From contig NC_064034.1 in NCBI RefSeq assembly GCF_932526225.1, forward strand, positions 11,978,887-12,042,886: a DNA stretch of 64,000 nucleotides. The letters are read 5' to 3'. Every line of letters starts with the position of its first letter. Positions within the stretch are counted from its first letter, which is position 1. A model generated the notes under the pieces. The model saw only the letters and a program-made list of their open reading frames with translations, searched no databases and was not told the DNA's origin. A program made the translations under genes and the position numbers. The stretch comes from Nematostella vectensis (taxonomy: Eukaryota; Cnidaria; Anthozoa; Actiniaria; Edwardsiidae). Below, piece by piece: positions 8,638-60,970 of this stretch.

Positions 8638-11006
8638 TTTACTGTTTTAGGAATGCTTCTTGATTGATTGAAGTATCTATCTGTCCATTTTTCTTACTTA
8701 ATTTTGGAAGGACTTTATAGAAAGAACTGTATTTGATGTTTTAAAATACGCCAAAAACAAAATAGAGAAACTAAAATTATCATATTATAGTTTTCTAATT
8801 TATCGTTTCTTGCAGATTGTGTCCCATTAATCAACGCCTCACCAACTCCGCTTACTGTGTCTGCGTTTTCTGCAAGCTCAGCACTATCTGGATCATTAAC
8901 TACCCCGCCATTTTTGAATGGAGGTTCAGCCTGGTGTCCTAGAGTCCACCGTTCGTGGGATGAATGGTTGCAAGTAGATTTCGGTAATGTTTAGATAGAT
9001 AGATGGTTTATTCATAAAACATTGTATTCAGAAGGCTGAATTACGTCTATGTTACAATTTTAATAATGTTTGGCTCTATCTCTCTATTGCGATGCTTACC
9101 TTTTCATTGAACAAAAAGAGAAGCAACCCTTGTTTAATAAATTCAGTAGCTTTACGTTACTTACTCTGTTGCTTAAGACCTACTTTTTCTTATAGCTTTA
9201 GTAATAATGATTTAAAAATAACGGAGTATTTCCATTCAAGGCACTGCCATACGTGTCATGCATCATCCTTCTATACCAATTCACGTGTGGAGGTGGAATC
9301 AGCTTATTCTTTCTGCCTCTGTTATGATAATTATTATAATGCAAATAAAACGGCATAATAGTGTGAATGGGTATGATATTCAGAAGTCATTAGAACTCTG
9401 TTGTGTGTGTGAGTCGGGGGGGGGGGGGGGGGGGGGGGCTGCATGATCGTTCAGTATTGACCTATGACTAATCCAGTCCATGTTTTCTCTAGGTTCTGTC
9501 GTTAGCATATCCAAAGTAGCCATTCAAGGGAAACCTTCCGCTGCCGAGTGGCCGTTTGCTGTTGGGCTTAAATCAGCGGCCGGAGACATTTCTCGACCTA
9601 CGTCAGTATGTGAGGTAAGAATTAGAAAGTTTTAGTAATATGAGGCAAAATAATTATGCTCTGGTTGTATCAAATTTTGTGCTGATGTTGAGGATTTTTA
9701 AATGAAGTTTGAAAATCAAGTCATTTAGGTAAACGAAATTAGTGTGTAAAGGTAATTTGGTATGTGATTTTATTCTTAGGATAAACGGGTTGTGCACACA
9801 GAAAATCTTGTTTTTAGTTGTCACCCGAAGTAAACTCATAACGTCGTACCATTTATGGGAAAACTTTATCTTAAATTGGGAAAAGTAGTTTGTGAATGGT
9901 TGTACTATGTTTTCACTATCAGCTGCTCCTACCCATTGGCTTCGACACTTATACAGATGCAAACAGATCGCGAGTGTTCTCCGACGCTGAGTTTTCTGGC
10001 GATGCAGCGTTCATCCAGTCCCAAAATGCAATAAGGCTTATCCCCAAGGAGCCATTCAGGCAGGCAGACGGTGGAGAGCTTTGTATAAGAGCGGAGTTAA
10101 CAGGCTGTCTAGCTACCGTAGCGGGCGGGGAGAACATTACTTCAGGTAAACACATCGAACATAGTATTAATGGGTAATCCAAAAATTTAAAACTACGCTT
10201 AGGATGCACCGGCATTATTACTGGTTTGTAAACAGCCACTCAATTGTAACCGCACAGTTATAAAAACAGCAAAGTACTCTAGCAGGCGATATATGAACGT
10301 GTTGGACGCATTTCGATAGAGGTCAAATAGACTTCATTTGTTCTATCTTTCAACAGGTTGCATCAAAACAGCACACGGCAAGTGTTGCATATTCCCATTC
10401 GTGTACAACGCAACGTCACAATACTCCGCTCCGAAGGTTGATCACAACAAAGCTTGGTGTGGTACAACCGACAATTACGACCGCGATGGACTCTGGGACT
10501 CTGTCCTAGGTTAGTCGGGATTTATTTTTTATGTTTACACTTTCAAGGGCGTTAGCAACAGTGTTTGATAGTAAACCACGAATTTCCCTCTAATTTGGGT
10601 AAAATGTGCCTTGTTTACGACGTGCTCTCCGTGTTTGGTTAGCAAACCTGGTGAAGTTACGTTGCGTAATCCGAGCTACTACCCCCTGCCGCGAACTGTC
10701 ACCGACGCGAAGCCGAAACGTGCCCGACTTGCGTTTTTTATGCACTTAAAAAAACTTGGAAATGACTACTGTGACATAGAAACACGCCTCAAATTCGTCT
10801 TATAGTTTATTATTTAAAAAGACAGATTATTCCTTACATGTTTCCTTAGTATTTTTTGTATATGGTTATGGTTTTATCTGTAATAGATTCATTCAAGCCA
10901 TGTGACAGCAGGCCGTGCGGGGACCACGGTTCCTGTACTGAAGATACTGTAGCCTGGACTTACACGTGCACTTGCACTGGGGATTACTATGGAATAAACT
11001 GTCGGC
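1482..11006 (+). CDS. N-terminal mosaic module (signal-EGF-LGCYKD-F5/8C-FN2-EGF) of RPTP locus or separate gene
   Basis: Exons read as signal peptide 1482-1539; EGF 3263-3379; LGCYKD domain 3457-3753; discoidin exon pair 4115-4279 and 4969-5108, or pair 8816-8983 and 9493-9614; shared discoidin 3' exon 9923-10145; FN2-like 10357-10509; EGF 10887-11006. With one discoidin pair the reading frame is continuous: 1,200 bases (400 codons) after the signal exon with the second pair, or 1,215 (405 codons) with the first. The last visible exon ends in phase 1 at a GTGAGT donor, and no terminal exon is evident before the next signal-peptide exon at 12998. The simplest reading is that this module splices to the phase-1 Ig exon at 13948, giving a long RPTP isoform of about 4,820 residues. 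A separate secreted protein whose last exon I missed is the alternative. Confidence 0.6.
1540..3262 (+). other. Intron 1 of long form
   Basis: AT-rich intron. Bases about 1660-1820 match 13400-13620 after the second signal exon, so the duplication runs past the exon. No further coding sequence is visible apart from the Ig-exon/intron remnant near 3023. Confidence 0.55.
3023..3105 (+). pseudogene. Remnant of Ig exon acceptor fused to Ig-array intron sequence
   Basis: CCCTTCTTTTAACAGGAACC resembles the acceptor and start of the first Ig exon at 13948. It runs directly into ACAATGATGAAGGTAAC, which matches the intron sequence after the 15-exon Ig array members. The exon body is missing. It looks like a deletion scar and shows that the duplicated 5' end once preceded Ig exons. 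Confidence 0.5.
3263..3379 (+). CDS. EGF-like domain exon 1
   Basis: The exon carries six cysteines in EGF order: DC, APC, GTC, YSC, AC, NDC, with QNGGTC and the closing GFTGNDC typical of the family. It starts after TTGTAG and ends at GTAAGC, phase 1 to phase 1. A second in-phase AG at 3273-3274 could drop four residues. Confidence 0.85.
3457..3753 (+). CDS. LGCYKD (WSC/PAN-like) extracellular domain exon
   Basis: A 297-base phase 1-1 exon. The product has LGCYKD near its start, then [30 protein letters not shown] and a final WAN-like [10 protein letters not shown] recall this module from cnidarian extracellular proteins; the opening resembles the WSC carbohydrate-binding domain, but only four cysteines are present (GCY, KCA, KCF, SSC). 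Its ligand is unknown to me, and the family label is tentative. Confidence 0.65.
3754..4114 (+). other. Intron, nothing recognised
   Basis: AT-rich intron with GTAAGT donor and TTTCCAG acceptor. I see no coding or repeat feature in it. Confidence 0.6.
4115..4279 (+). CDS. F5/8C (discoidin) domain, version 1, exon a
   Basis: The product begins [22 protein letters not shown] and ends PYLQIDAG, matching the first third of F5/8C domains (opening Cys, xASS, FAWCP, LQIDxG). The exon is phase 1-1. It is the counterpart of exon 8816-8983. Confidence 0.8.
4280..4968 (+). other. Intron, nothing recognised
   Basis: An intron with no supported feature; the open frames in it lack homology or splice sites. 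Confidence 0.55.
4969..5108 (+). CDS. F5/8C domain, version 1, exon b
   Basis: The product [20 protein letters not shown] continues the F5/8C fold (ITxVxIQG core). The exon starts in phase 1 and ends in phase 0 at GTAAAA. The equivalent exon 9493-9614 also ends in phase 0. No third exon follows before the Penelope insertion; the only compatible phase-0 acceptor I see is that of exon 9923. Confidence 0.75.
5363..5695. mobile_element. Small inverted-repeat element (MITE-like)
   Basis: The left end CAGTCCCGTACCCAGGGGGG and the right end, which reads CAGGCCCGTACTCAGG on the minus strand, form imperfect terminal inverted repeats. The interior has C/G runs and no coding capacity that I trust. The boundaries are approximate. 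Confidence 0.5.
5960..6240 (+). repeat. Diverged tandem repeat
   Basis: Four imperfect copies of a motif like ACCAAATGCTATCCCTTAGG (near 5967, 6029, 6152 and 6203), 60-120 bases apart. It lies just upstream of the Penelope-like element and may be part of an older insertion. Confidence 0.45.
6395..8281 (+). CDS. Penelope-like reverse transcriptase / GIY-YIG endonuclease
   Basis: A 628-residue open frame without stops. [10 protein letters not shown] near residue 34 matches the Penelope N-terminal motif. [10 protein letters not shown] with the catalytic Asp at residue 173 is palm motif A. YRDDGLAI from residue 264 is the YxDD catalytic motif. Near the C-terminus, VIYQATV (about 507) and [17 protein letters not shown] (about 523-539) form the GIY-YIG nuclease core, preceded by Cys-rich [16 protein letters not shown]. 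These domains in this order define Penelope-like elements, which copy RNA into DNA at a nicked target. Base composition (C- and A-rich, low G on the + strand) differs from the neighbouring exons. The methionine at 6395 may not be the native start because the 5' end looks lost. The intact frame suggests a young insertion. Confidence 0.9.
   Translation: MIQSVKFKNLNTPFLGKLKEDTDNIKKEPKLLIPADKTTNFYKLEPATYKNLLEKEINKSYKKAPSETTQSVHEKNKEIATKLDLDDRMDTTANKQAFITLKDHKPNFANKPTCRLINPTKPEIGKISKKILDRINSVIAKKRNFNQWKSTKAVIDWFKAAENKHQLNFICFDIVEFYPSISQDLLSRALDFASNYDEITPDEKEIITHSKSSFLVHNQTPWQKKSNTIFDVTMGSFDGAETCELVGNFLLSQLQDLNMNVGLYRDDGLAITNATPRATENLKKELCRIFNNNGLRITIEANKQVVNFLDVTLDLKRNAHQPYTKPNSSLQYVHRESNHPPSITKNIPAGINRRLSALSSDQASFDQTAPPYQKALDDSGYNYTLRYDPNTVTNRKTRKRNNILWYNPPFSKNTSTNIGHRFLTLIDKHFPKDNHLRKIFNRNTIKISYSCMNNTKQIIDNHNKRIITASSATEIANSAPTTTNNKTCNCRQKDTCPLDGNCLQTSVIYQATVTRKDNNTSETYVGLTENSFKTRYRNHTASFRHAKHRNSTELSKHVWTLKDNMIEYFISWRILSSHSAYNSTTKRCNLCLKEKLTIICQPKLSTLNKRNELVSSCRHRNKALLRNN
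8461..8501 (+). ncRNA. Hammerhead ribozyme motif in Penelope 3' tail
   Basis: The core elements are in order: CTGATGA (8465-8471), stem II GTGG/CCAC (8472-8475 with 8480-8483) closed by a GCAA tetraloop, GAAA (8484-8487), short stem III CAG/CTG (8488-8490 with 8493-8495), then TA (8496-8497). Stem I pairs TCCC (8461-8464) with GGGA (8498-8501). The predicted self-cleavage is after A8497. Hammerhead ribozymes are known in Penelope-like elements; the fold here is seen by eye. Confidence 0.85.
8816..8983 (+). CDS. F5/8C domain, version 2, exon a
   Basis: The product opens [20 protein letters not shown] and ends EWLQVDFG, the standard first third of an F5/8C domain. Phase 1-1, 168 bases. Read in phase 0, as it would be after exon 4969-5108, it hits TAA at the fifth codon. 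Confidence 0.85.
8984..9492 (+). other. Intron with poly-G tract
   Basis: Contains a pure G run at about 9416-9438. No other feature is supported. Confidence 0.5.
9493..9614 (+). CDS. F5/8C domain, version 2, exon b
   Basis: The product [20 protein letters not shown] continues the discoidin core. It starts in phase 1 and ends in phase 0 at GTAAGA, so it joins in frame to exon 9923. Confidence 0.8.
9923..10145 (+). CDS. F5/8C domain, 3' exon (shared?)
   Basis: The product begins [10 protein letters not shown] and contains FSDAEFSGD and [12 protein letters not shown], the closing strands and terminal Cys of F5/8C domains. It starts in phase 0 and ends in phase 1. It is the only 3' discoidin exon in the window and is compatible with either upstream pair. 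Confidence 0.85.
10357..10509 (+). CDS. Fibronectin type II-like domain exon
   Basis: The product has [29 protein letters not shown] and otherwise follows the FN2 (kringle-like, often collagen-binding) pattern. Of the four canonical cysteines, the first (CIFPF) and third (WC) are present; the second (YSAPK instead of YxxCT) and the fourth (LWDSV instead of WGYC) are missing. These are the partners of one disulfide. Phase 1-1, 153 bases. Confidence 0.8.
   Translation, partial: VASKQHTASVAYSHSCTTQRHNTPLRRLITTKLGVVQPTITTAMDSGTLS
10510..10886 (+). other. Intron, nothing recognised
   Basis: Intron between the FN2-like and second EGF exons. No supported feature. Confidence 0.5.
10887..11006 (+). 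CDS. EGF-like domain exon 2
   Basis: Six cysteines in EGF spacing: KPC, RPC, GSC, YTC, TC, NC, ending GDYYGINCR. Phase 1-1, followed by GTGAGT. If the donor is not used, the frame reads on to a stop at 11194, so a truncated form is conceivable. Confidence 0.85.
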
Positions 11007-11499
11007 GTGAGTATTTGTATTTCCTATATTGGGGTTCAACTTTAAAGAAGTTTAATCACGACGCCATTTTACGCTTTCGCGCAATACATAGTCTCAAAGC
11101 AGCTATTTCCCTGGACGGGAGGTACTGTCCATGTGACTTCGCCTGGCTTGCCTTTGCTGGCGCGACAAATCCAATTCAGCGTGAAGTATTTTAAGATCTA
11201 TGTAGTGATCTAACAAGGACAACTGGATCAGTTTTAAGCCGACTATCAAGCCATCATCCACCTCCCATTTTAAAATCCTTGATCCGCCCCTGCCGCCGTG
11301 GCAGGTTGAGCGTCAACCCGTTACAGTGGGTTGAGAACCTTCAGGCCTCTATAGTATACTATAGAGGTATCTAACCCTTACTTAAATAGCGCGTTTGATC
11401 ACTCGGGTAAACGATAATTATGTATAATTATAATATGATAATTATGTAACCGAGTATTAAGACACTTGTAATAATCACGTTTTGTCCTCACTCCTCCTT

Positions 11500-11704
11500 G
11501 CACCCCGTGATTCTATTTTCCTTACTCCTCCTTAAACCTCCTATCTAGTCTATTGTTCTTACTCCTCCGAGTCTAATGGTCTCACTCCTCCTAGTCTATT
11601 GTTCTTACTCCTCCGAGTCTATTGTTACGACTCCTCCGAGTCTATTGTTACGACTCCTCCGAGTCTATTGTTACGACTCCTCCGAGTCTATTGATTCGAC
11701 TCTT
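11500..11704 (+). repeat. Minisatellite, about 23-base unit
   Basis: About eight copies of a unit with core ACTCCTCCGAGTCTATTG. The last copies are nearly identical; the first are diverged. Confidence 0.8.
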
Positions 11705-12776
11705 CCCATTCCTTTGTTCCCCCGGGGTTGCCATGGCGACTGTTTAAAACGGCGGCTGTTTAAAATAAAAAATGACTATACTACTACTATCGTCTTCACA
11801 GTCGCTTTTATCAATTTGATTTTGGCCGCAGCATCCTCGAGATTTACTCCATTTAGGTGGTGCTGTTGTTGAGTTATTTTCTCATTATCGTCTTTCCGCT
11901 TTCATCAATTAGATTTCTGGACGTAGCATCCTCGCTATCCCCTCCACAATTTTGTTAAAATCTTTTTTTCAGGGGAAGGGTGGGGGTGACGCTTATCGGG
12001 GAGGGGCACTTATTCCAAAAGAGGCTGGAGCGCTTATTTAAAGGATGTTGTTCGGTATATAGACGGTATATAGAGTTAGGCACTGCTCGAAGACGGAGCA
12101 TTAACTTTTTTTTATAATTTCAAAATACTGCTTGTGATCTTACCGTCACACATCACGCGACAATCTCCTTGAACTACCTGACATCTTCTAAGTTTGGTTG
12201 TTTGACGATGTTTCAAATATAACATATAACATTTTACGTCACACATCACGTGGTCATACTGTTTACTGCCTTTTCACACCTTTATGATCGATAAAAAAAT
12301 TCTAATAATATTGTCTAAAGATGCTACAATCATGAAATATGGACAATTTTTCTTTTCTTGACGTCATCGATGACATTACACAATCAAGAAACAATTTTAA
12401 GATGTTCCTTTCGACCTGAATACATTTTTATGGCATCAGAATAGTTTTGCTTTTAGTGGAGTCATCGAAGATCTTACACATGACGTGACCATCTCGTTGC
12501 CCCCCCTTTAACAAACTATTAATTACAATATAAAAATAACAATAAATACTATATGATATAAAGAAAGTTAAGATAAAGAAAAAGAAAAAAAAAAGGAAAA
12601 AGTTAAAGTAGGAAGAAAAAAGAAGAAAAAAACATCTACATGATATCTACCATGTTTGGTTATCATACGATGTTTCCTTACGAATATTTCTTATTTTTGA
12701 TGATGGCATCAAATAGTTTTTCACACATACCACTCCATTATGTTAATGATGTATAGTTTAGGCAGCAGGGGTGCCT
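11705..12776. other. Intron or intergenic DNA between N-terminal module and second promoter
   Basis: No exon seen. Contains imperfect repeats around a TCACACATCACG motif (near 12145, 12238, 12470) and a purine-rich low-complexity stretch at about 12560-12632. AATAAA at about 11764 could end a transcript, but no terminal exon was found. Confidence 0.45.
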
Positions 12777-12997
12777 TCACACAAGCAGGGGTGCCCTATC
12801 ATTGATCAGCGAAAACCCCCTCCCCCTAAGGCATATTCACATAGTTAATCAATTACGATTCAATCTTGTTTGTAATATAAAACCACCACGACACATTCCA
12901 CAGAGATTTGACCCGTTGTCTGATCGTCATGCGACTGAAGATGGGTTAGACTGTTGCGTTCTTCTCGCTTGTTTTTTTCTTTGTTTTTATCCCCAAG
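12777..12997 (+). promoter_or_regulatory. Putative promoter/5' leader, copy 2
   Basis: A diverged duplicate of 1309-1481 with TATAAAA at 12876-12882, the CAGGGGTGCCC block upstream, and the shared leader TTCTTCTCGCTTG just before the start codon. It is predicted to drive an Ig-only form of the RPTP. Confidence 0.5.
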
Positions 12998-57715
<44,718 letters not shown>

Positions 57716-58865
57716 AGAGCTGAAGAATCCTTTTCAAGCCGGCAAGAATGTATAGATAGACCCTCCGTACACAAAAAGATAGATTTCATGATTAGGCTTG
57801 CGTGCTTGCAACCTCAGAAAGGAAGCAGGAGCACGAAAATATAACATTTTCTCGCAGTTTTTCAAGTCTTTTTTGGCCATAGTTACATTGATAGTCGCTT
57901 GCACAGTACTTAAAGTACAGCTCTAGAGGAGTTACCTAGACATCAATGGACTCCAAGTCTGTATAGAATGGTTTTCATAAACCCGCGGAATGCACTTAGG
58001 GTGGTTTTCAAAATCCCGTGCAACAAAATGTAGTTGTTAAAATGTAACAGTCAAGCCAGAACAAAAGAGAACAAAGACATTACAATTTATTATTACTAAA
58101 TAAACTAGATAGTATTTCACGGGTTTTTAAAATCCACTCTATTTATCACTAATACACTCAAATCGCTTTGTTCTTCCTTGTTCTGGTTCCGACTATTTCA
58201 CATTGTTTCACGGTTTCCCCTGGTTTATATGAAAACCACAGTAATAATTTGCTGCAAAAAATATTTTATATGTAAGTTTCGAGTGATTTTTGTAATCGAC
58301 GTAGATATATATTTTTGATAATCCATTATTCATTACTACATTCATATGTAACCCATTGCGCAGATCTGTCATTTATTACTGCACTAGCTAAATAATTGTG
58401 TTTATGCGCATGCGTCACTGTATTTAACTTCGCTCCCAGGGGCTTCTGGACACCTTTGGGTTCTTGCCGTCAATGTTGTCAAAACTCAGAAGAGCCTGGG
58501 ACCGAGGGACTTTTACAACCAAATGATTGTATATTTCAAGACAAAATATACATTTTTCAGGACTCAATACATATCCAATAGAAATTCTGAACTTTAGGAA
58601 AATATAAGAATGTCAGCGTAGCGAGTATTTATAAAACGATAAGAGCACTAATTAAATTAAAATGAAAATAAAAGTAAAAACAATAATAATGAAATGAAAA
58701 CAACCGTGCTTTCGATGGGTTTCGATATCATAGAAATTCCCCCCGTTGTCGGTCTCTTTTGTATCTTTTTTTATGTCAGGTTATTTCTTCTTTGAATTCC
58801 ACTTTTTTTTTAATCAATAACATACGCTGTTGCCCTAGGAAAGGATACACAGAGAATTACGAGCT
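57716..58865 (+). other. RPTP 3' UTR and intergenic DNA
   Basis: Contains the MITE at 57997-58142, whose AATAAA at 58099-58104 is the first good polyadenylation signal after the stop codon. Nothing else is recognised up to the LINE remnant. Confidence 0.55.
57997..58142. mobile_element. 146-base MITE with embedded AATAAA, copy 1
   Basis: GGGTGGTTTTCAAAATCCCG and the right end CACGGGTTTTTAAAATCCAC are imperfect inverted repeats. The interior AGTCAAGCCAGAACAAAAGA is shared with the copy at 62701-62846. AATAAA is at 58099-58104. Confidence 0.8.
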
Positions 58866-60745
58866 TGTCAATAAGGGTACCGCGAACACAGCCTAACGGC
58901 CCGTTTACTGTGTGGGAAGGCTCCCCCCTGTTCAAGTCAGTCCGCAACAAGGTCCTTCTTACGGTCAAGAACTCCAAGCGGGCTTTCTACAACAACAAAG
59001 TGAAAAAAAAGAGACATGTGTCGGGAGGTGGTGGAAAGAGATCAAGTCCCTTGCGGGCGTGTCCGAAAAAGAGAGTCGATGGTACTCGCAATTACTTGAT
59101 GCTGACAATGTTACCACTGTCGCACAGCTATGTGAGAATATAAACGACTTCTTTATTGGTCTAACTGCGGGCTTCTGTCCACTCTCCCCCTCTGACGTGT
59201 CCGATGTTTACGTTGATTGTCAGTAAATACCACCCGAGCTTTATGTGACTGATCGCGAAGCTTATGTTGCACTGCGGAGCACCAAAATCAAGAAAGCCCC
59301 AGGCCCCGACGGCATTCCAAACATAGTGTTGAAAGTGTTTGCGTTTGAACTCGCACCGCTGGTTGCGCACATGTATAATATCTCCTTGAGACAAGGTATA
59401 CTCCCTCCATCCATGAAGCGCGCGGTGATGACCCCCCTGCCAAAGCAGATGCCGCCCAAAAGGGTTGATGAGGATATCCGGCCGATCTCGCTGACTAACC
59501 AGATCGCAAAAGTCATGGAAGGATTTACGCTTGCAAGGTCACTCCCAAGGGTATACGAGGAACCCGATTGCAAACAGTTTTCTGCTGCAGGGAAATCAAC
59601 CCAACACGCAATCGCCTATATTATTCACCTAGCCCTAGAGGCTTTGGACAATGGTAGTTGTAGTATAAGCCTCTTTTTTGCGGATTTTAAAAAAGGTTTC
59701 GACCTTATTGACCATCACGTTCTTCATCGCAAACTGAGTAATTTTAATTTACACCCATGTCTTGTTAGGTGGATTGCTGCTTTCCTCCAAGACCGTTCGC
59801 AATCAGTTCGCATAGGCTCTGCTTCATCGGTTGTTCGCTACCTTAATGGAGGAATTCCCCAGGGTACAAAATTAGGGCCTGTTCTCTTTTCTATCATGGT
59901 GAATGCCCTTGTTTCTAAGTGGGCAACGCGTGCCAAATATGTAGATGACTTGACAGTCCTGGAGATAATCCCAAGGAACTCGCCATCTTACATGAAATAT
60001 ATTGTGAATGACATTCAGGATTTCGCTTTCAGTAACAACATGAAATTAAACCCGGCCAAGTGTAAGTCGATGTCGATTGACTTCCTTGATTACAATAGTT
60101 GTACGTATCTCCCCATTACCACCGGTGGTATCCTCATTGAACGTGTCAAATCATTGAAACTACTCGGTGTCTATCTTTCTGACAGGACCTGTCATGGGGG
60201 GTCCACTGCGACTATATAATCAAGAAAGCCAACCGACGATTACATGCTTTAAGAACACTTAAGAAATGTGGTGTACCCGTAGAAGATATGGCAACTGTAT
60301 ACTGCTCACTAATTCGACATATCACTGAATATGCCTCAGTCATTTTTTCATATATTCCGTGTTACCTCTCTGAAGCACTGGAAAAGATCCAGAGGAGAGC
60401 ACTTAAGATAATTATACCTGGTTGCCAATACCAGGATGCTCTGCGGCTGTCTGGCCTCCAGACACTAGAGGACCGTAGGCATCTTGCATGTGAGGCCTTC
60501 ATGAAAAACTTGAATCGCCAGAATCCGCTTTAACATATAGCAGATAGTAGAAGATCGAGAAAGACTAACTATTACTCGTTAAGACTCCAGCAGACGCATA
60601 GATTTAAGAAATGTCACACTAAACATTTTTCTGGACTTTGTCACTGTTAAATATTTGAATTGTTTGAATTAGTAAATGTTGCACTTAGCCTGTAATTCAG
60701 CTCTCACGCTGCTAAAGGTTAAATAAACATACCTACCTACCTACT
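58865..60745 (+). pseudogene. Decayed LINE reverse transcriptase (jockey/CR1-like)
   Basis: Fragments in shifting frames: about 58865-59008, 59008-59226, 59240-60219 and 60190-60533. KKAPGPDGIPN, RPISLTNQIAKV, ADFKKGFDLIDHHVL, GGIPQGTKLGPVLF and AKYVDDLT are LINE reverse transcriptase motifs with the YVDD catalytic pair. At least three frameshifts mean it is dead. The endonuclease is missing, so it is 5'-truncated. A short (TACC)n tail at about 60728-60743 marks the 3' end. Confidence 0.9.
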
Positions 60746-60828
60746 CGTGCATCTTTCATGTAAATTTTGTCACGTCGCGATTGGGCTTCCTGTGGTATAT
60801 CAGGCGCGGTTACCATGTCCGTTTTTAT

Positions 60829-60970
60829 ATGATTGCTGATGAGCGAACAATTGTATCTGCAAAAGACGATCAAAAGTCTATGAAATTTACCGCTTCTCTG
60901 ACAAGGATGGTCCATCTCGTGGCTATAGGACTACCCGTATTCATTATATGGCTAGCTAAACCTGGATCAA
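60829..60970 (+). CDS. CYB561D2: CYB561D2-like exon 1
   Basis: MIADERTIVSAKDDQ cytosolic lead, then the first helix (MVHLVAIGLPVFIIWLAKPG). Ends in phase 1 at GTAAGT. Confidence 0.85.

Larger units (their letters stand above)
6365..8640 (+). mobile_element. Penelope-like retroelement, 5'-truncated
   Basis: The element lies between (TA)n tracts at about 6365-6387 and 8597-8635. It contains one long open frame (reverse transcriptase plus GIY-YIG endonuclease) and a 3' noncoding tail with a hammerhead ribozyme motif. No matching upstream ribozyme or long terminal repeat is visible, and the frame opens right after the TA tract, so the 5' end appears truncated. It separates the first discoidin exon pair (4115-5108) from the second (8816-9614) and sits on the same strand as the host gene. 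Confidence 0.85.

Noticed and set aside
11007-11194. Read-through past EGF exon 2 as a terminal exon
   Set aside because: The GTGAGT donor is strong and the read-through residues resemble nothing; kept only as a remote possibility in the EGF entry.
58865-60533. Functional LINE
   Set aside because: At least three frameshifts and a missing endonuclease show it is decayed.
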